Assembly (NCBI GenBank): GCA_965220415.1
Contig: OZ244829.1
Span: 1,798,001 to 1,862,000 of the forward strand
Direction of reading: 5' to 3'
Origin: JAJDTR01 sp965220415
GTDB taxonomy: Bacteria; Poribacteria; WGA-4E; JAJDTR01
DNA length: 64,000 nucleotides
Of this stretch, positions 34,401 through 42,243 are shown in pieces. Position 1 is the stretch's first letter. Every line of letters starts with the position of its first letter. The notes under the pieces were generated by a model, which was not told the origin of the DNA, did no database searches, and was given only the letters and a program-made list of their open reading frames with translations. The position numbers and the translations under genes are program-made.

Positions 34401-35852
34401 GCGACGGGGAACACGGTGACTGAGGTTGGGATTTCTACTCACGGGGCAACGTTGGGGCAACCTGTCGGCGATGACGAGTGGACCTTCCACAATCTTCCGC
34501 CTACAGGATGGGATAATATTAGTGATATGTTGAAAAACGAAGTACCTACTGGCGTCATGTATGGAAGCCTATCCCTCTATTCGCCACGGCCACAGAATAC
34601 AACCATGTACGTGGGCGGCGAGCATGGACTAAAGGTTTGGCTCAATGGATCTTTGATTCGTGAGAACCGTGGTCGGCACGCCGACGATTACAGTGATTTC
34701 TTCCCTGTCACGCTAGAGCAGGGGCGGAATGTGCTGCTAGTCGCGGTTCGCACCGAGTTTGAGCACTGGGCGGGGTCTAACGCCTTTATCGGGTTTGAAG
34801 CCGGCACGGAATACACGGTTGGAACCGGCATCAGCTACACCTTTTCCGAGACTCCAATCCACATCGACGATACTTTTACCTTCGATGTGCATGCGGAGAA
34901 CGTCTCCGACTTGGCGGGGTGGCAGTTTGACATCGCCTTCGACCCCACCATACTTGAAGCCATTGACGTAAGCGAAGGCGATTTCCTCAAGACGGATGGC
35001 GGAGCGACCTTCTTCCAGAGCGGGAGCATTGACAATGCGGCGGGTAAAATCACCGGGTTGATTGCCGGACGGATTAGCGAAGGCGGCGTGAGCGGCAGCG
35101 GTTCTGTCGTTCAGGTGATGTTCAAAGCAAAATCCGAGGGTGAAACGGAATTAACCCTTCAGAACTTCCTATTTGGCTCCGTCGCGAAGGAAAATATCCC
35201 TGCAGGACCTCTTGAAATCCACTTTGCTGTAGAGGAACGTCTACTGACAGGGGATGTCAATCGTGACGGCGTAGTCAATATTTTCGATTTAATTAGCGTC
35301 GCACAGCAGTTGGGGAACAGGGTATCCGCCGATTCACCGGAAGATATCAACGGCGATGGGGTGGTTAACATTTTTGACCTTACGCTCGTCGCGCAGGGCA
35401 TTGGGGGTGCCGCCGCGCCTGCCGTTACCACAGCACGGGTAGATACCGCGACGATAGAGGCGTGGATTACTCAGGCACGCCTCGCAGACGACGGTTCGAT
35501 TGCTTTTCGGCAGGGGATTGCAAATCTCGAAAACCTGTTATCCTCGCTGATTATTCCCAAAGAGACTGCCCTGCTCGCCAACTACCCGAACCCGTTCAAT
35601 CCGGAAACCTGGATACCGTATCAGTTGGCTATCCCCGCAGACGTCAAGTTGACAATTTATGACATGAACGGGGGAGTTGTTCGGCGTATGGACGTGGGTC
35701 ATCAGGCGGCGGGTATCTATCAGAGCCGCAGCCGCGCGGCGTATTGGGATGGTCGCAATGGGCGCGGTGAGTCCGTCGCCAGCGGTCTCTATTTCTACAC
35801 GCTGAGAGCAGCAGAGTTCGGAGCGACGCGCAAGATGCTGATAAGGAAGTGA
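31461..35852 (+). CDS. Secreted cytochrome c / LRR / cohesin / dockerin protein with sorting-type tail
   Basis: A 1463-residue exported protein with an unusual domain set. A signal peptide ends near HASAQ (residue 35). A planctomycete-type cytochrome c motif CLNCH (50-54) is followed by a long domain with a second heme motif CIGCH (416-420). Residues about 605-935 carry some fourteen leucine-rich repeats of 22 residues of the form ISDLSPLAGLTNLEELYL. Residues about 1124-1257 read as a cohesin-like beta domain (FTFDVHAENVSDLAGWQFD), and 1264-1318 as a dockerin type I with paired calcium loops (GDVNRDGVVNIFDL and DINGDGVVNIFDL). The end has NYPNPFNPETWIPY and a FlgD-Ig-like tail ending TRKMLIRK. 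It probably sits on the outer surface. Having both cohesin and dockerin in one chain suggests self-association. Confidence 0.88.
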   Translation: MYRRHFISVSIGIRHCIALIALLTPIVGSQHASAQSQLAQDTYAIFEASCLNCHGTDGAFRETLLMEHSELINGGSVVPGKPNASELYKRLLGPTENGAQMPFGLPKLPDQSIETVRRWILAGAPDWAATSAPDHRFIPPSEVLTSIETHLNSLSSFDRAFARYFTLTHLYNAGETTEILREYRKALNKLVNSLSWGSGITNPQPIDPQATIFYIDLRHYEWDRNDGWTKIEEAYPYHIAFDAAEHLGSRNQLGRLQTQMKTDVPSVHIDWFIATASTPPLYHDLLSLPLTDRDLETRLEVDVAGNLVNAPGVRVWRAGFNNSGVSNHNRVVERHTSRYGAYWKSYDFAGSVGAQNIFTHPLGFTHDGGEAIFNLPNGLQGYYLANSSGFRLDEAPINIVSNPAASDPTVRNGISCIGCHTEGMKTFEDQVRAAIESIPNPPYDKAQALRLYVEQSVMDARVSEDMETYRVALEATGGTFDGVEPVSRFHEAFQAPVDAAYAAAVVGLETDTFLERVRANTGLQNIGLLALDNANGSVKRDTWTSSFRDIISALDYPQQVGEPPVITQPDVLPGGQVHFLDSNLRAAVAEALGKGANAPITAEEMGTLSKLETINRGIQDLTGLQFATNLNLLDIRENQISELSPIAGLTTLRTLRLDDNAISDLSPVKGLKELTTLEFNWNRVSDISPVRNLKNLTYLHASNNQISDLSPVAGLINLERITISDNNITNLMPLAGLISLRGIDIGINNVSDLSPLAGLTNLRELFFVRNDISDLSPVAPLVNLEIIHGTSTSVSDLSPLAGLTKLRHLYLPWGDISDLTPLSGLTGLEELYLHDNDISDIAPLAGLTNLEEVYLFGNYVTDISFLARLTNLKLLDFSRSELSDISPLAGLSNLKWLNLRDNKVSDISPLAGLTNLTWLDVSANEISDLSPLDELRPNMKFLGIHDNPGFPTGGPKLEGPWLWVFIPDVRLDGGVDFLAEATGNTVTEVGISTHGATLGQPVGDDEWTFHNLPPTGWDNISDMLKNEVPTGVMYGSLSLYSPRPQNTTMYVGGEHGLKVWLNGSLIRENRGRHADDYSDFFPVTLEQGRNVLLVAVRTEFEHWAGSNAFIGFEAGTEYTVGTGISYTFSETPIHIDDTFTFDVHAENVSDLAGWQFDIAFDPTILEAIDVSEGDFLKTDGGATFFQSGSIDNAAGKITGLIAGRISEGGVSGSGSVVQVMFKAKSEGETELTLQNFLFGSVAKENIPAGPLEIHFAVEERLLTGDVNRDGVVNIFDLISVAQQLGNRVSADSPEDINGDGVVNIFDLTLVAQGIGGAAAPAVTTARVDTATIEAWITQARLADDGSIAFRQGIANLENLLSSLIIPKETALLANYPNPFNPETWIPYQLAIPADVKLTIYDMNGGVVRRMDVGHQAAGIYQSRSRAAYWDGRNGRGESVASGLYFYTLRAAEFGATRKMLIRK

Positions 35853-35964
35853 AAAAGTAGAAGGCATACTCCGGTAACCTTCATGCACGGTACAGCACGG
35901 CGGAGGAATCTCCATAAAATTTCTATCGTACTTCTTATTCAGCCGTTTGATCTATTGATTCTTT

Positions 35965-36116
35965 GTAACTGTTTAGTCTATCAATCTGTTTTGGGAATGT
36001 TGGTTCGTCGTACCGCAGTTTAATCCCTGTTCCTACCCATGAGCGTAATGTAGGAGCGATCTCCAGGTCGCGATTTCCTGTTGGCGCGTAAGTTCGGGGC
36101 TGAACTAAACAATTAC
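35965..36116 (+). mobile_element. Family B MITE-like element, copy 3 (empty), perfect 8-bp target duplication
   Basis: Ends GTAACTGTTTAGT and ACTAAACAATTAC, flanked on both sides by GATTCTTT (35957-35964, 36117-36124). Lacks the 36-bp insert; carries the REP-like core at 36050-36073. Confidence 0.88.
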
Positions 36117-36220
36117 GATTCTTTGATAGATTGCTATCTGATCGCTTGATCGATTCGGAGACTGCTCCTACGAACCGAAGCGCCGGCTATGTTCTGCCAA
36201 TGAGTCTCCTGATTTCAAAC

Positions 36221-36384
36221 TATACTCCGCACTGTCAGAAATTGCGTCTTCTGTAGGAGCGATCTCCAGGTCGCGACCCTTGTACGAGGGAACTCCGATT
36301 CTCGACCTAATGGTGCTGCGTAAGTCCTATTAGAAACAATTATCAATGGAAAAGAAAGCGCAATAATACCCAACGCAAAGTATA
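36221..36384 (+). repeat. Family A element, copy 3 (empty)
   Basis: A 164-bp copy, ends TATACTCCGCA and CGCAAAGTATA; REP-like core at 36253-36275; no 36-bp insert. It lies in the same intergenic region as family B copy 3. Confidence 0.85.
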
Positions 36385-36544
36385 ACACCATTTGGTATTA
36401 GCCCTCATTCCGCTAGCATCACGGGAATGGAATTGTAGTCTCACACGAAAATAACGACGACTCAGCACACCTAAATACTAGATTTCCGTTTACCTCATCT
36501 GCAATTCATCCAGTTGGAATACGGAAGCGGCGAAAGAAAACTTA

Positions 36545-38704
36545 ATGACCGACCTCCTTGAGTCCTTGAACCCGGTCCAACGGCAAGCAGTGCAACATGC
36601 CGAGGGGCCGCTGTTACTTCTGTCTGGCGCTGGCAGTGGAAAGACGCGCGTGATTACTCATCGCATTGCTTATCTACTTCGCCACCACCGCGTGTCGCCG
36701 TTTAACCTCCTCGCGGTAACGTTCACCAACAAAGCGGCAGGGGAGATGAAGTCCCGCCTTGAAGGGCTTGTCGGCGAAGAAACGACCAAGCTGATTTGGG
36801 TATCTACTTTTCATGCCTCCTGCGCCCGCATTTTACGCAGGGATATTGAGCGGCTTGGATATTCTCGTTCCTTCACGATCTACGATACGGTCGATCAACT
36901 CGCGGTAATCAAAGAGATTCTCAAAAAACTTCAGATGCGCGAAGAGTTGAATAACCCCAAAGCCGTCTTGAGCCAGATTAGCAAAGCCAAGAACGATTTC
37001 GTGACGCCCGAGATGTATATGCAAACGGCAGACGGCTACTTTGAAGAAAATATCGCAAAAGTCTACCCCGAATATCAAGGCTATCTCCGCGAAAATAATT
37101 CCCTAGATTTCGACGACCTTATCGGTCTAACCGTGGAGTTGTTTAATTCTTGCCCCGATGTCTTGCGGTATTATCAGGGCAAGTTCCGGTATATTCTTGT
37201 TGACGAATATCAGGACACCAATCGCGGTCAATACCTGCTAGTTCATGCACTGGCGAAGGAGCACCAGAACATTTGCGCCGTAGGGGACGACGACCAGTCT
37301 ATATACTCGTGGAGAGGTGCGGATATCAATAATATCCTCGACTTTGAAAAGGATTATTCGGAAACCACGGTGCTGCGTCTTGAGCAAAATTATCGCTCGA
37401 CACAAAACATCCTCTCCGCCGCCTACGAGGTCGTGCGCAACAATCGTCTGCGAAAGGAGAAGAAACTCTGGACGGAAAACAGCACGGGCGCGCCGATTGA
37501 CTGCTATGAGGCGATAGACGAAGTTGATGAGGCAAAATATGTCATCAGGCAGATTCGAGAGGCGCGCGCACAGGGACTCAAGCACGGCGACTGCGTGATT
37601 TTTTATCGGATTAACGCCCAGTCCCGCGCGTTTGAGGAAGCATTGAGAGGCGCGAACATGCCGTATCAAATCGTGGGAGGCATGCGATTCTACGAACGGA
37701 TGGAAATCAAAGATCTCATCGCCTATCTTCGTGTCATTGTGAATCCCGATGACTCAATTAGCCTCAGGCGAATCATTAACGTTCCCCGCAGAGGAATCGG
37801 CGGAACTACGCTAGGGAAACTCGAGGATTTCGCGGATGAGGAACAGATTGACCTGTTCTCCGCCCTCCGTCGCGTTGATGAGATCTCTACGCTGCGTGTA
37901 GCCGCAAAGTCAAAAATCCAAGAGTTCTCTCAACTGATTGAAAGTTTCGATCCCGCACGTCCTCCCGTAGAGATCATTAACGAGTTACTTGATGTCACGG
38001 ATTATCTTACTTTTCTCAAAAGCGATAACACGATTGAAGCGATGGGCAGAGTTGAAAATGTGAGTGAGTTTATCTCCGCCGCCGCCAGATATGAGGGAAA
38101 CGAACCGGAGCCGACACTGTCGGGGTTCTTGGAGTTGATTACCTTGGTTGCCGATGTGGATGACATGGATGACAAAAGTGACGTGGTCACCCTGATGACA
38201 CTCCATAGCGCAAAGGGACTAGAGTTCCCCATCGTCTTTATGGCTGGAGTCGAGGAAGGCTCGCTGCCCCATCAGCGCGCATTTGCCGATGAAGCTGAAC
38301 TGGAAGAGGAACGGCGGCTCTGTTATGTGGGTTTGACGCGGGCAAGGGAGCGAGCCTCTCTCTCTCATGCTCGAACGCGCAGAATCCACGGAGCAGAGGA
38401 CTATCGCATGCCCTCTCGCTTTATCGAAGAGATTCCACCCGAGCTAATTAATCATGTTGACAGGTATGAGACCGCCCATCGGCCCGTTGTTCGATCCTAC
38501 GATCCCGACGAACCCGATATTGACGTAGCGCCCTCATTTGATTATAGTGTTGGTGAATTTGTGTTTCACCCGAAGTTTGGGAAAGGCAAGATTACCGGAA
38601 TCACCGGGGCTGGGCAGAATATGCGGGTTACGATTCGGTTTGCGCGTGGTGCCGAGAAGACCTTGGTCGCTGAATACGCGCCATTGCAACCGATGGTAAT
38701 GTGA
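36545..38704 (+). CDS. pcrA: UvrD/PcrA-type superfamily 1 DNA helicase
   Basis: A 719-residue 3'-5' helicase for DNA repair and replication. Motifs in order: Q-motif region LNPVQRQAVQH, Walker A SGAGSGKT (27-34), TFTNKAAGEM, Walker B VDEYQDTN, motif III VGDDDQSIYSWRGA, motif IV LEQNYRSTQNI, motif V MTLHSAKGLEFP and motif VI YVGLTRARE. The C-terminal Tudor-like piece VGEFVFHPKFGKGKITGI is typical of PcrA. Full length. gatC begins 45 bases downstream. Confidence 0.95.
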   Translation: MTDLLESLNPVQRQAVQHAEGPLLLLSGAGSGKTRVITHRIAYLLRHHRVSPFNLLAVTFTNKAAGEMKSRLEGLVGEETTKLIWVSTFHASCARILRRDIERLGYSRSFTIYDTVDQLAVIKEILKKLQMREELNNPKAVLSQISKAKNDFVTPEMYMQTADGYFEENIAKVYPEYQGYLRENNSLDFDDLIGLTVELFNSCPDVLRYYQGKFRYILVDEYQDTNRGQYLLVHALAKEHQNICAVGDDDQSIYSWRGADINNILDFEKDYSETTVLRLEQNYRSTQNILSAAYEVVRNNRLRKEKKLWTENSTGAPIDCYEAIDEVDEAKYVIRQIREARAQGLKHGDCVIFYRINAQSRAFEEALRGANMPYQIVGGMRFYERMEIKDLIAYLRVIVNPDDSISLRRIINVPRRGIGGTTLGKLEDFADEEQIDLFSALRRVDEISTLRVAAKSKIQEFSQLIESFDPARPPVEIINELLDVTDYLTFLKSDNTIEAMGRVENVSEFISAAARYEGNEPEPTLSGFLELITLVADVDDMDDKSDVVTLMTLHSAKGLEFPIVFMAGVEEGSLPHQRAFADEAELEEERRLCYVGLTRARERASLSHARTRRIHGAEDYRMPSRFIEEIPPELINHVDRYETAHRPVVRSYDPDEPDIDVAPSFDYSVGEFVFHPKFGKGKITGITGAGQNMRVTIRFARGAEKTLVAEYAPLQPMVM

Positions 38705-38749
38705 TAGACAAACAGACAATCTACCCGAGATTGTGAAGAGGAAAAAGAA

Positions 38750-39040
38750 ATGGCAGCGATTACGCCCGAGGAAGTCGAACATGTCGCGAATCTCGCACGC
38801 CTCGAATTTAATGAGGAAGAAATAGACCAGTTTACACATCAGCTCGGTAGAATCTTGGACTACATCGGAAAACTGAACGAATTGGATACTACGGACGTGC
38901 CGCCAACGTCTCATGTCCTCCCAATTCACAATGTGTCCAAGGAGGATGCAGTGCAACCATCATACGATCGGGAGCTTGTATTTGCTACCGCGCCGGAAAC
39001 CGAGGAAGGACACTTTGATGTGCCGAAGGTGATTGAGTAA
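38750..39040 (+). CDS. gatC: Asp-tRNA(Asn)/Glu-tRNA(Gln) amidotransferase subunit C
   Basis: A 96-residue GatC with ITPEEVEHVANLARLEFNEEE at the start, FTHQLGRILDYIGKLNELDT in the middle and the C-terminal AVQPSYDRELVFATAPETEEGHFDVPKVIE. It stabilises GatA-GatB, which converts misacylated Glu-tRNA(Gln) or Asp-tRNA(Asn). GAGGAAAAAG precedes the ATG. gatA is about 970 bases downstream, separated by two unknown genes and a family A repeat; gatB is not in the window. Confidence 0.93.
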   Translation: MAAITPEEVEHVANLARLEFNEEEIDQFTHQLGRILDYIGKLNELDTTDVPPTSHVLPIHNVSKEDAVQPSYDRELVFATAPETEEGHFDVPKVIE

Positions 39041-39055
39041 GAGGAGTTAGAAATC

Positions 39056-39457
39056 ATGGCACAGAAAAAGGCGGAACGTCCGATTGGACAGAGTGAATCC
39101 CGAGCCACACGTGAGGACATTCTCAAGAAAATGCATGCTATATTCGACATGGAACCTGATCAGCGTACAAGGGATGTGATAGGCGCAATGCTAATTACAG
39201 AAATGTCAAAGGGCAATCTTCTCGATAAAACACAAATCGTCCAAAGGGTGATGGCGTGTTTACATTCTGTGTTTCCGCTTCTGCTTCGTACTCCGGATGA
39301 AAACAACGTAGACGATAATCCGTACCCCCGACTTCCATCCGATAAAGAGGAATTACAAATCATGGGGAAATTACTATCCGAGCATATCTATGAACAGTTC
39401 GTCCAACCGTATCTTGAACACGCTGCCAAACAAGGTGAAACACGAACCGAACGTTAG
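39056..39457 (+). CDS. Hypothetical protein, 133 residues
   Basis: Unrecognised soluble, mostly helical protein (starts MAQKKAERPIGQSESR; includes DQRTRDVIGAMLITEMSKGNLLDK and EELQIMGKLLSEHIYEQFVQPYLEHAAK). AAGAGGAG precedes the ATG, and the gene starts 15 bases after gatC, so it is probably in the same transcript. No signal peptide or membrane segment. Function unknown. Confidence 0.7.
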   Translation: MAQKKAERPIGQSESRATREDILKKMHAIFDMEPDQRTRDVIGAMLITEMSKGNLLDKTQIVQRVMACLHSVFPLLLRTPDENNVDDNPYPRLPSDKEELQIMGKLLSEHIYEQFVQPYLEHAAKQGETRTER

Positions 39458-39524
39458 GATATCCTCAAAATGTCGAAATCCCGATTAGAGTTCGTGCGTG
39501 AATCCGTTGTCGACGAGTTTAGTT

Positions 39525-39688
39525 TATACTCCGCGCCGTCAGAAATTGCGTCTTCTGTAGGAGCGATCTCCAGGTCGCGACTCTTGTAGGAGGGAACTCC
39601 GATTCCCGACCTGATGGTGCTACGTAAGTCCTATTAGAAACAAATATCACGGGAAAAGAAAGCGCAATAATACCCAACGCAAGGTATA
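39525..39688 (+). repeat. Family A element, copy 4 (empty), inside the gatC-gatA interval
   Basis: A 164-bp copy, ends TATACTCCGCG and CGCAAGGTATA; REP-like core at 39557-39580; no 36-bp insert. Confidence 0.85.
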
Positions 39689-39711
39689 ATAACCCAAGGT
39701 GTGCCATCCCC

Positions 39712-39990
39712 TTGAACGAAATCCACCAATTGGAAGTTGTCCTAAGAAAATACCTTTCAACGCTTAAAGCGAAGAAACGTTCTATGATTGCCCTTCATTT
39801 GAGCGATATCGCCGGGGAAATTCCGCATTTTGAGGAGTGGTATACCGCACTTGCACAAAGCGAGGAAATCTCTGAGGACGACCTTATTGAATGCGTGGAA
39901 GCGCTTGAAATCTCTGTACTCCACATGCTGCACCACATGAAAGACTTAAAGCCGCTTCTCGGGAAAGCGGTCAATGCTCTGCCAGAATGA
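39712..39990 (+). CDS. Hypothetical helical protein, 92 residues
   Basis: Unrecognised small helical protein from TTG 39712 (reads MNEIHQLEVVLRKYLSTLKA, SMIALHLSDIAGEIPHFEEW, ISVLHMLHHMKDLKPLLGKA). The start codon is uncertain because a repeat element ends 24 bases upstream and no strong ribosome binding site is seen. It ends 22 bases before gatA. Confidence 0.55.
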   Translation: MNEIHQLEVVLRKYLSTLKAKKRSMIALHLSDIAGEIPHFEEWYTALAQSEEISEDDLIECVEALEISVLHMLHHMKDLKPLLGKAVNALPE

Positions 39991-40012
39991 GCCTCAAAGG
40001 AGCGGACGTTTC

Positions 40013-41473
40013 ATGCCGTTGCACCAACTTACAGCCCACGAACTTCATGAGAAGCTAAAATCACGGGAGATAACCTCCGCAGAACTCACACAATCGGTGT
40101 ATAATCGTATTGATGCCATCGAAGGGCAGATCGAAGGCTACATTACACTCACTAAGGAGACTGCGCTCCAGCAAGCCGAAGCTGCGGACGCCGGTTTCCA
40201 ACGTGGTGACGAGATGCCGCCTCTCGCCGGGATTCCAATCGCGGTCAAAGACGTCATCTGCACAAAAGGTGTATTGACTACCTGCGGCTCCAAGATTCTA
40301 GGTAATTTTGTGGCGCCATACGATGCTACCGTGACGACGAAACTCCATCAGCAAGGGAGTGTAGTCATCGGCAAGACTAACATGGATGAGTTCGCGATGG
40401 GGTCGTCCACGGAAAATTCTGCGTACCAAATTACGCGCAACCCGTGGGACTTGGGGGCTATACCCGGCGGATCGAGCGGCGGCTCCGCGGCGGTTGTCGC
40501 CGCCGACGAAGCCATTTGTTCCCTCGGATCCGACACCGGAGGCTCAATCCGGCAGCCCGCGGCGCTTTGCGGCGTGGTGGGTATGAAACCCACGTATGGA
40601 CGAGTTTCGCGTTTCGGTTTGGTTGCCTTCGCCTCCTCTCTGGATCAGATTGGACCGTTCACCAAAGATGTTACCGATTGCGCCCTGATGCTGAACGCAA
40701 TCTGTGGACACGATCCGATGGACTCGACCTCTGTCAATCTGCCGACACCGGATTACTCAGAAACTCTCACGAACGATATTGAAGGTGTAAGGATCGGAGT
40801 CCCGAAGGAATACTTCATTGAAGGGATGGACTCGGAGGTTGAAGGAATCGTGCACGCGGCAGTCGAAGCACTGAAGGAGTGCGGCGCATCCATTGAGGAG
40901 ATTTCTTTACCTCACACCGAATACGCGATTGCGACGTATTATATTATCGCCCCGGCGGAGGCGAGCGCGAATCTCGCAAGGTATGACGGCGTTCGGTATG
41001 GATACCGCGCGGAGGATACCGACGAACTCATTGATATGTATAAGAAAACGCGCAGCCGCGGGTTTGGCGAGGAGGTCAAACGGCGTATAATGCTGGGAAC
41101 GTATGCGCTAAGTTCCGGATATTATGATGCTTACTATTTGAAAGGGCAGAAAGCGCGTACGCTGATTAAATCCGATTTTGATCGTGCCTTTGAATCAGTT
41201 GATGTTATCGTCACGCCAACTTCGCCGACACCAGCCTTTAAAGTGGGTGAACGCACCGCCGATCCGCTGCAGATGTACCTCTCGGATGTCTTGACGACCC
41301 CCTCAAGTCTTGCGGGCTTGCCGGGAATCTCCGTCCCGTGCGGGTTGACCAAAGGCGGTCTACCAATTGGACTCCAAATGCTAGCCGCGCCGTTTGAGGA
41401 AGGGAAAATCTTGAATGCCGCGTACACCTTTGAACAACACACAAATCACCACCGACACAAGCCAAATCTGTAA
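40013..41473 (+). CDS. gatA: Asp-tRNA(Asn)/Glu-tRNA(Gln) amidotransferase subunit A
   Basis: Amidase-signature glutaminase subunit of 486 residues. The Ser-cisSer-Lys triad is visible: Lys in IPIAVKDVICTKG, cis-Ser in PGGSSGGSAA, and the nucleophile Ser in SDTGGSIRQPAA. LTTCGSKILGNFVAPYDAT and KPTYGRVSRFGLVAFASSLDQIGP are GatA-specific. It generates ammonia from glutamine for GatB. ATG 40013 has AAAGGAG upstream; a longer in-frame reading from 39974 overlaps the previous gene and is less likely. Confidence 0.95.
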   Translation: MPLHQLTAHELHEKLKSREITSAELTQSVYNRIDAIEGQIEGYITLTKETALQQAEAADAGFQRGDEMPPLAGIPIAVKDVICTKGVLTTCGSKILGNFVAPYDATVTTKLHQQGSVVIGKTNMDEFAMGSSTENSAYQITRNPWDLGAIPGGSSGGSAAVVAADEAICSLGSDTGGSIRQPAALCGVVGMKPTYGRVSRFGLVAFASSLDQIGPFTKDVTDCALMLNAICGHDPMDSTSVNLPTPDYSETLTNDIEGVRIGVPKEYFIEGMDSEVEGIVHAAVEALKECGASIEEISLPHTEYAIATYYIIAPAEASANLARYDGVRYGYRAEDTDELIDMYKKTRSRGFGEEVKRRIMLGTYALSSGYYDAYYLKGQKARTLIKSDFDRAFESVDVIVTPTSPTPAFKVGERTADPLQMYLSDVLTTPSSLAGLPGISVPCGLTKGGLPIGLQMLAAPFEEGKILNAAYTFEQHTNHHRHKPNL

Positions 41474-41578
41474 ATGGCAATATGGGGCACCGACCAATAA
41501 CGAATGTAGAGAACCACTGGCAAAATTGTTCTGTAGCAATTGCTTGCATTCTTCCTTGAGATTCACCTTGGTTTAACT

Positions 41579-42073
41579 ATGAGCGATACGAACCACTCTT
41601 CAGCCAACGCAATTCTTGCGCCATCGGGCGCGCTGCTCGGCGCAATTATTGGCGGTATCTTGTGGGCAAAATATATCAGCTGGACAGGCATGACTGCGGG
41701 TTGGGTTGCGCTAGTTATCGGGCTCCTAACAGGTCTCGGAGCGGTGCTGACGGGTCGCTCACGCCGAGTTGCTTTTGCCTCGGTTGCCGCTGTCTTTGCT
41801 CTCATGGGAATACTATTGGGCAAGTACCTTGATGTTCGATGGAATGCGCCTAGCACAGTTGGTATCATTGAGGCACAACCGGATATCCCGCCGGAATACG
41901 CAGAGAGCATTGCCAAGATGGTTGAAGCAAGCGAAGCTGGCGGCTCAACCTGGAAACTTATGCGGTTGCGAATGGAATGGTTCGATCTGGTTTACTACGC
42001 GGTTGCCAGTTTCGTTGCGTTTCGCACAGCATACAGTAAGCGATTGCACCAACTCCTTTTCAGGTCAACGTGA
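41579..42073 (+). CDS. Hypothetical membrane protein
   Basis: A 164-residue protein with three N-terminal hydrophobic helices (LGAIIGGILWAKYI, GWVALVIGLLTGLGAVLTG, VAFASVAAVFALMGILLGKYL), then a soluble segment (PDIPPEYAESIAKMVEAS) and a C-terminal weakly hydrophobic part FDLVYYAVASFVAFR. The family is not recognised. ATG 41579 is chosen; an in-frame TTG at 41540 would add 13 residues. The gene lies between gatA and ctpA-like genes on the same strand. Confidence 0.7.
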   Translation: MSDTNHSSANAILAPSGALLGAIIGGILWAKYISWTGMTAGWVALVIGLLTGLGAVLTGRSRRVAFASVAAVFALMGILLGKYLDVRWNAPSTVGIIEAQPDIPPEYAESIAKMVEASEAGGSTWKLMRLRMEWFDLVYYAVASFVAFRTAYSKRLHQLLFRST

Positions 42074-42243
42074 TTGAAAGTTAATCTGCGTTACCTAGAA
42101 TCTACGATTCGGTACGTGGTAGCGCCATTCCCAGCGCGTCAATTGATATCTAATTACCAACAACCGTTTATGGAATCCGTATTTAACTTTATGGCGCCAG
42201 TGTCCAGAGACCATAAGCCACTGCCTTTGAACGGAGAGAATGA

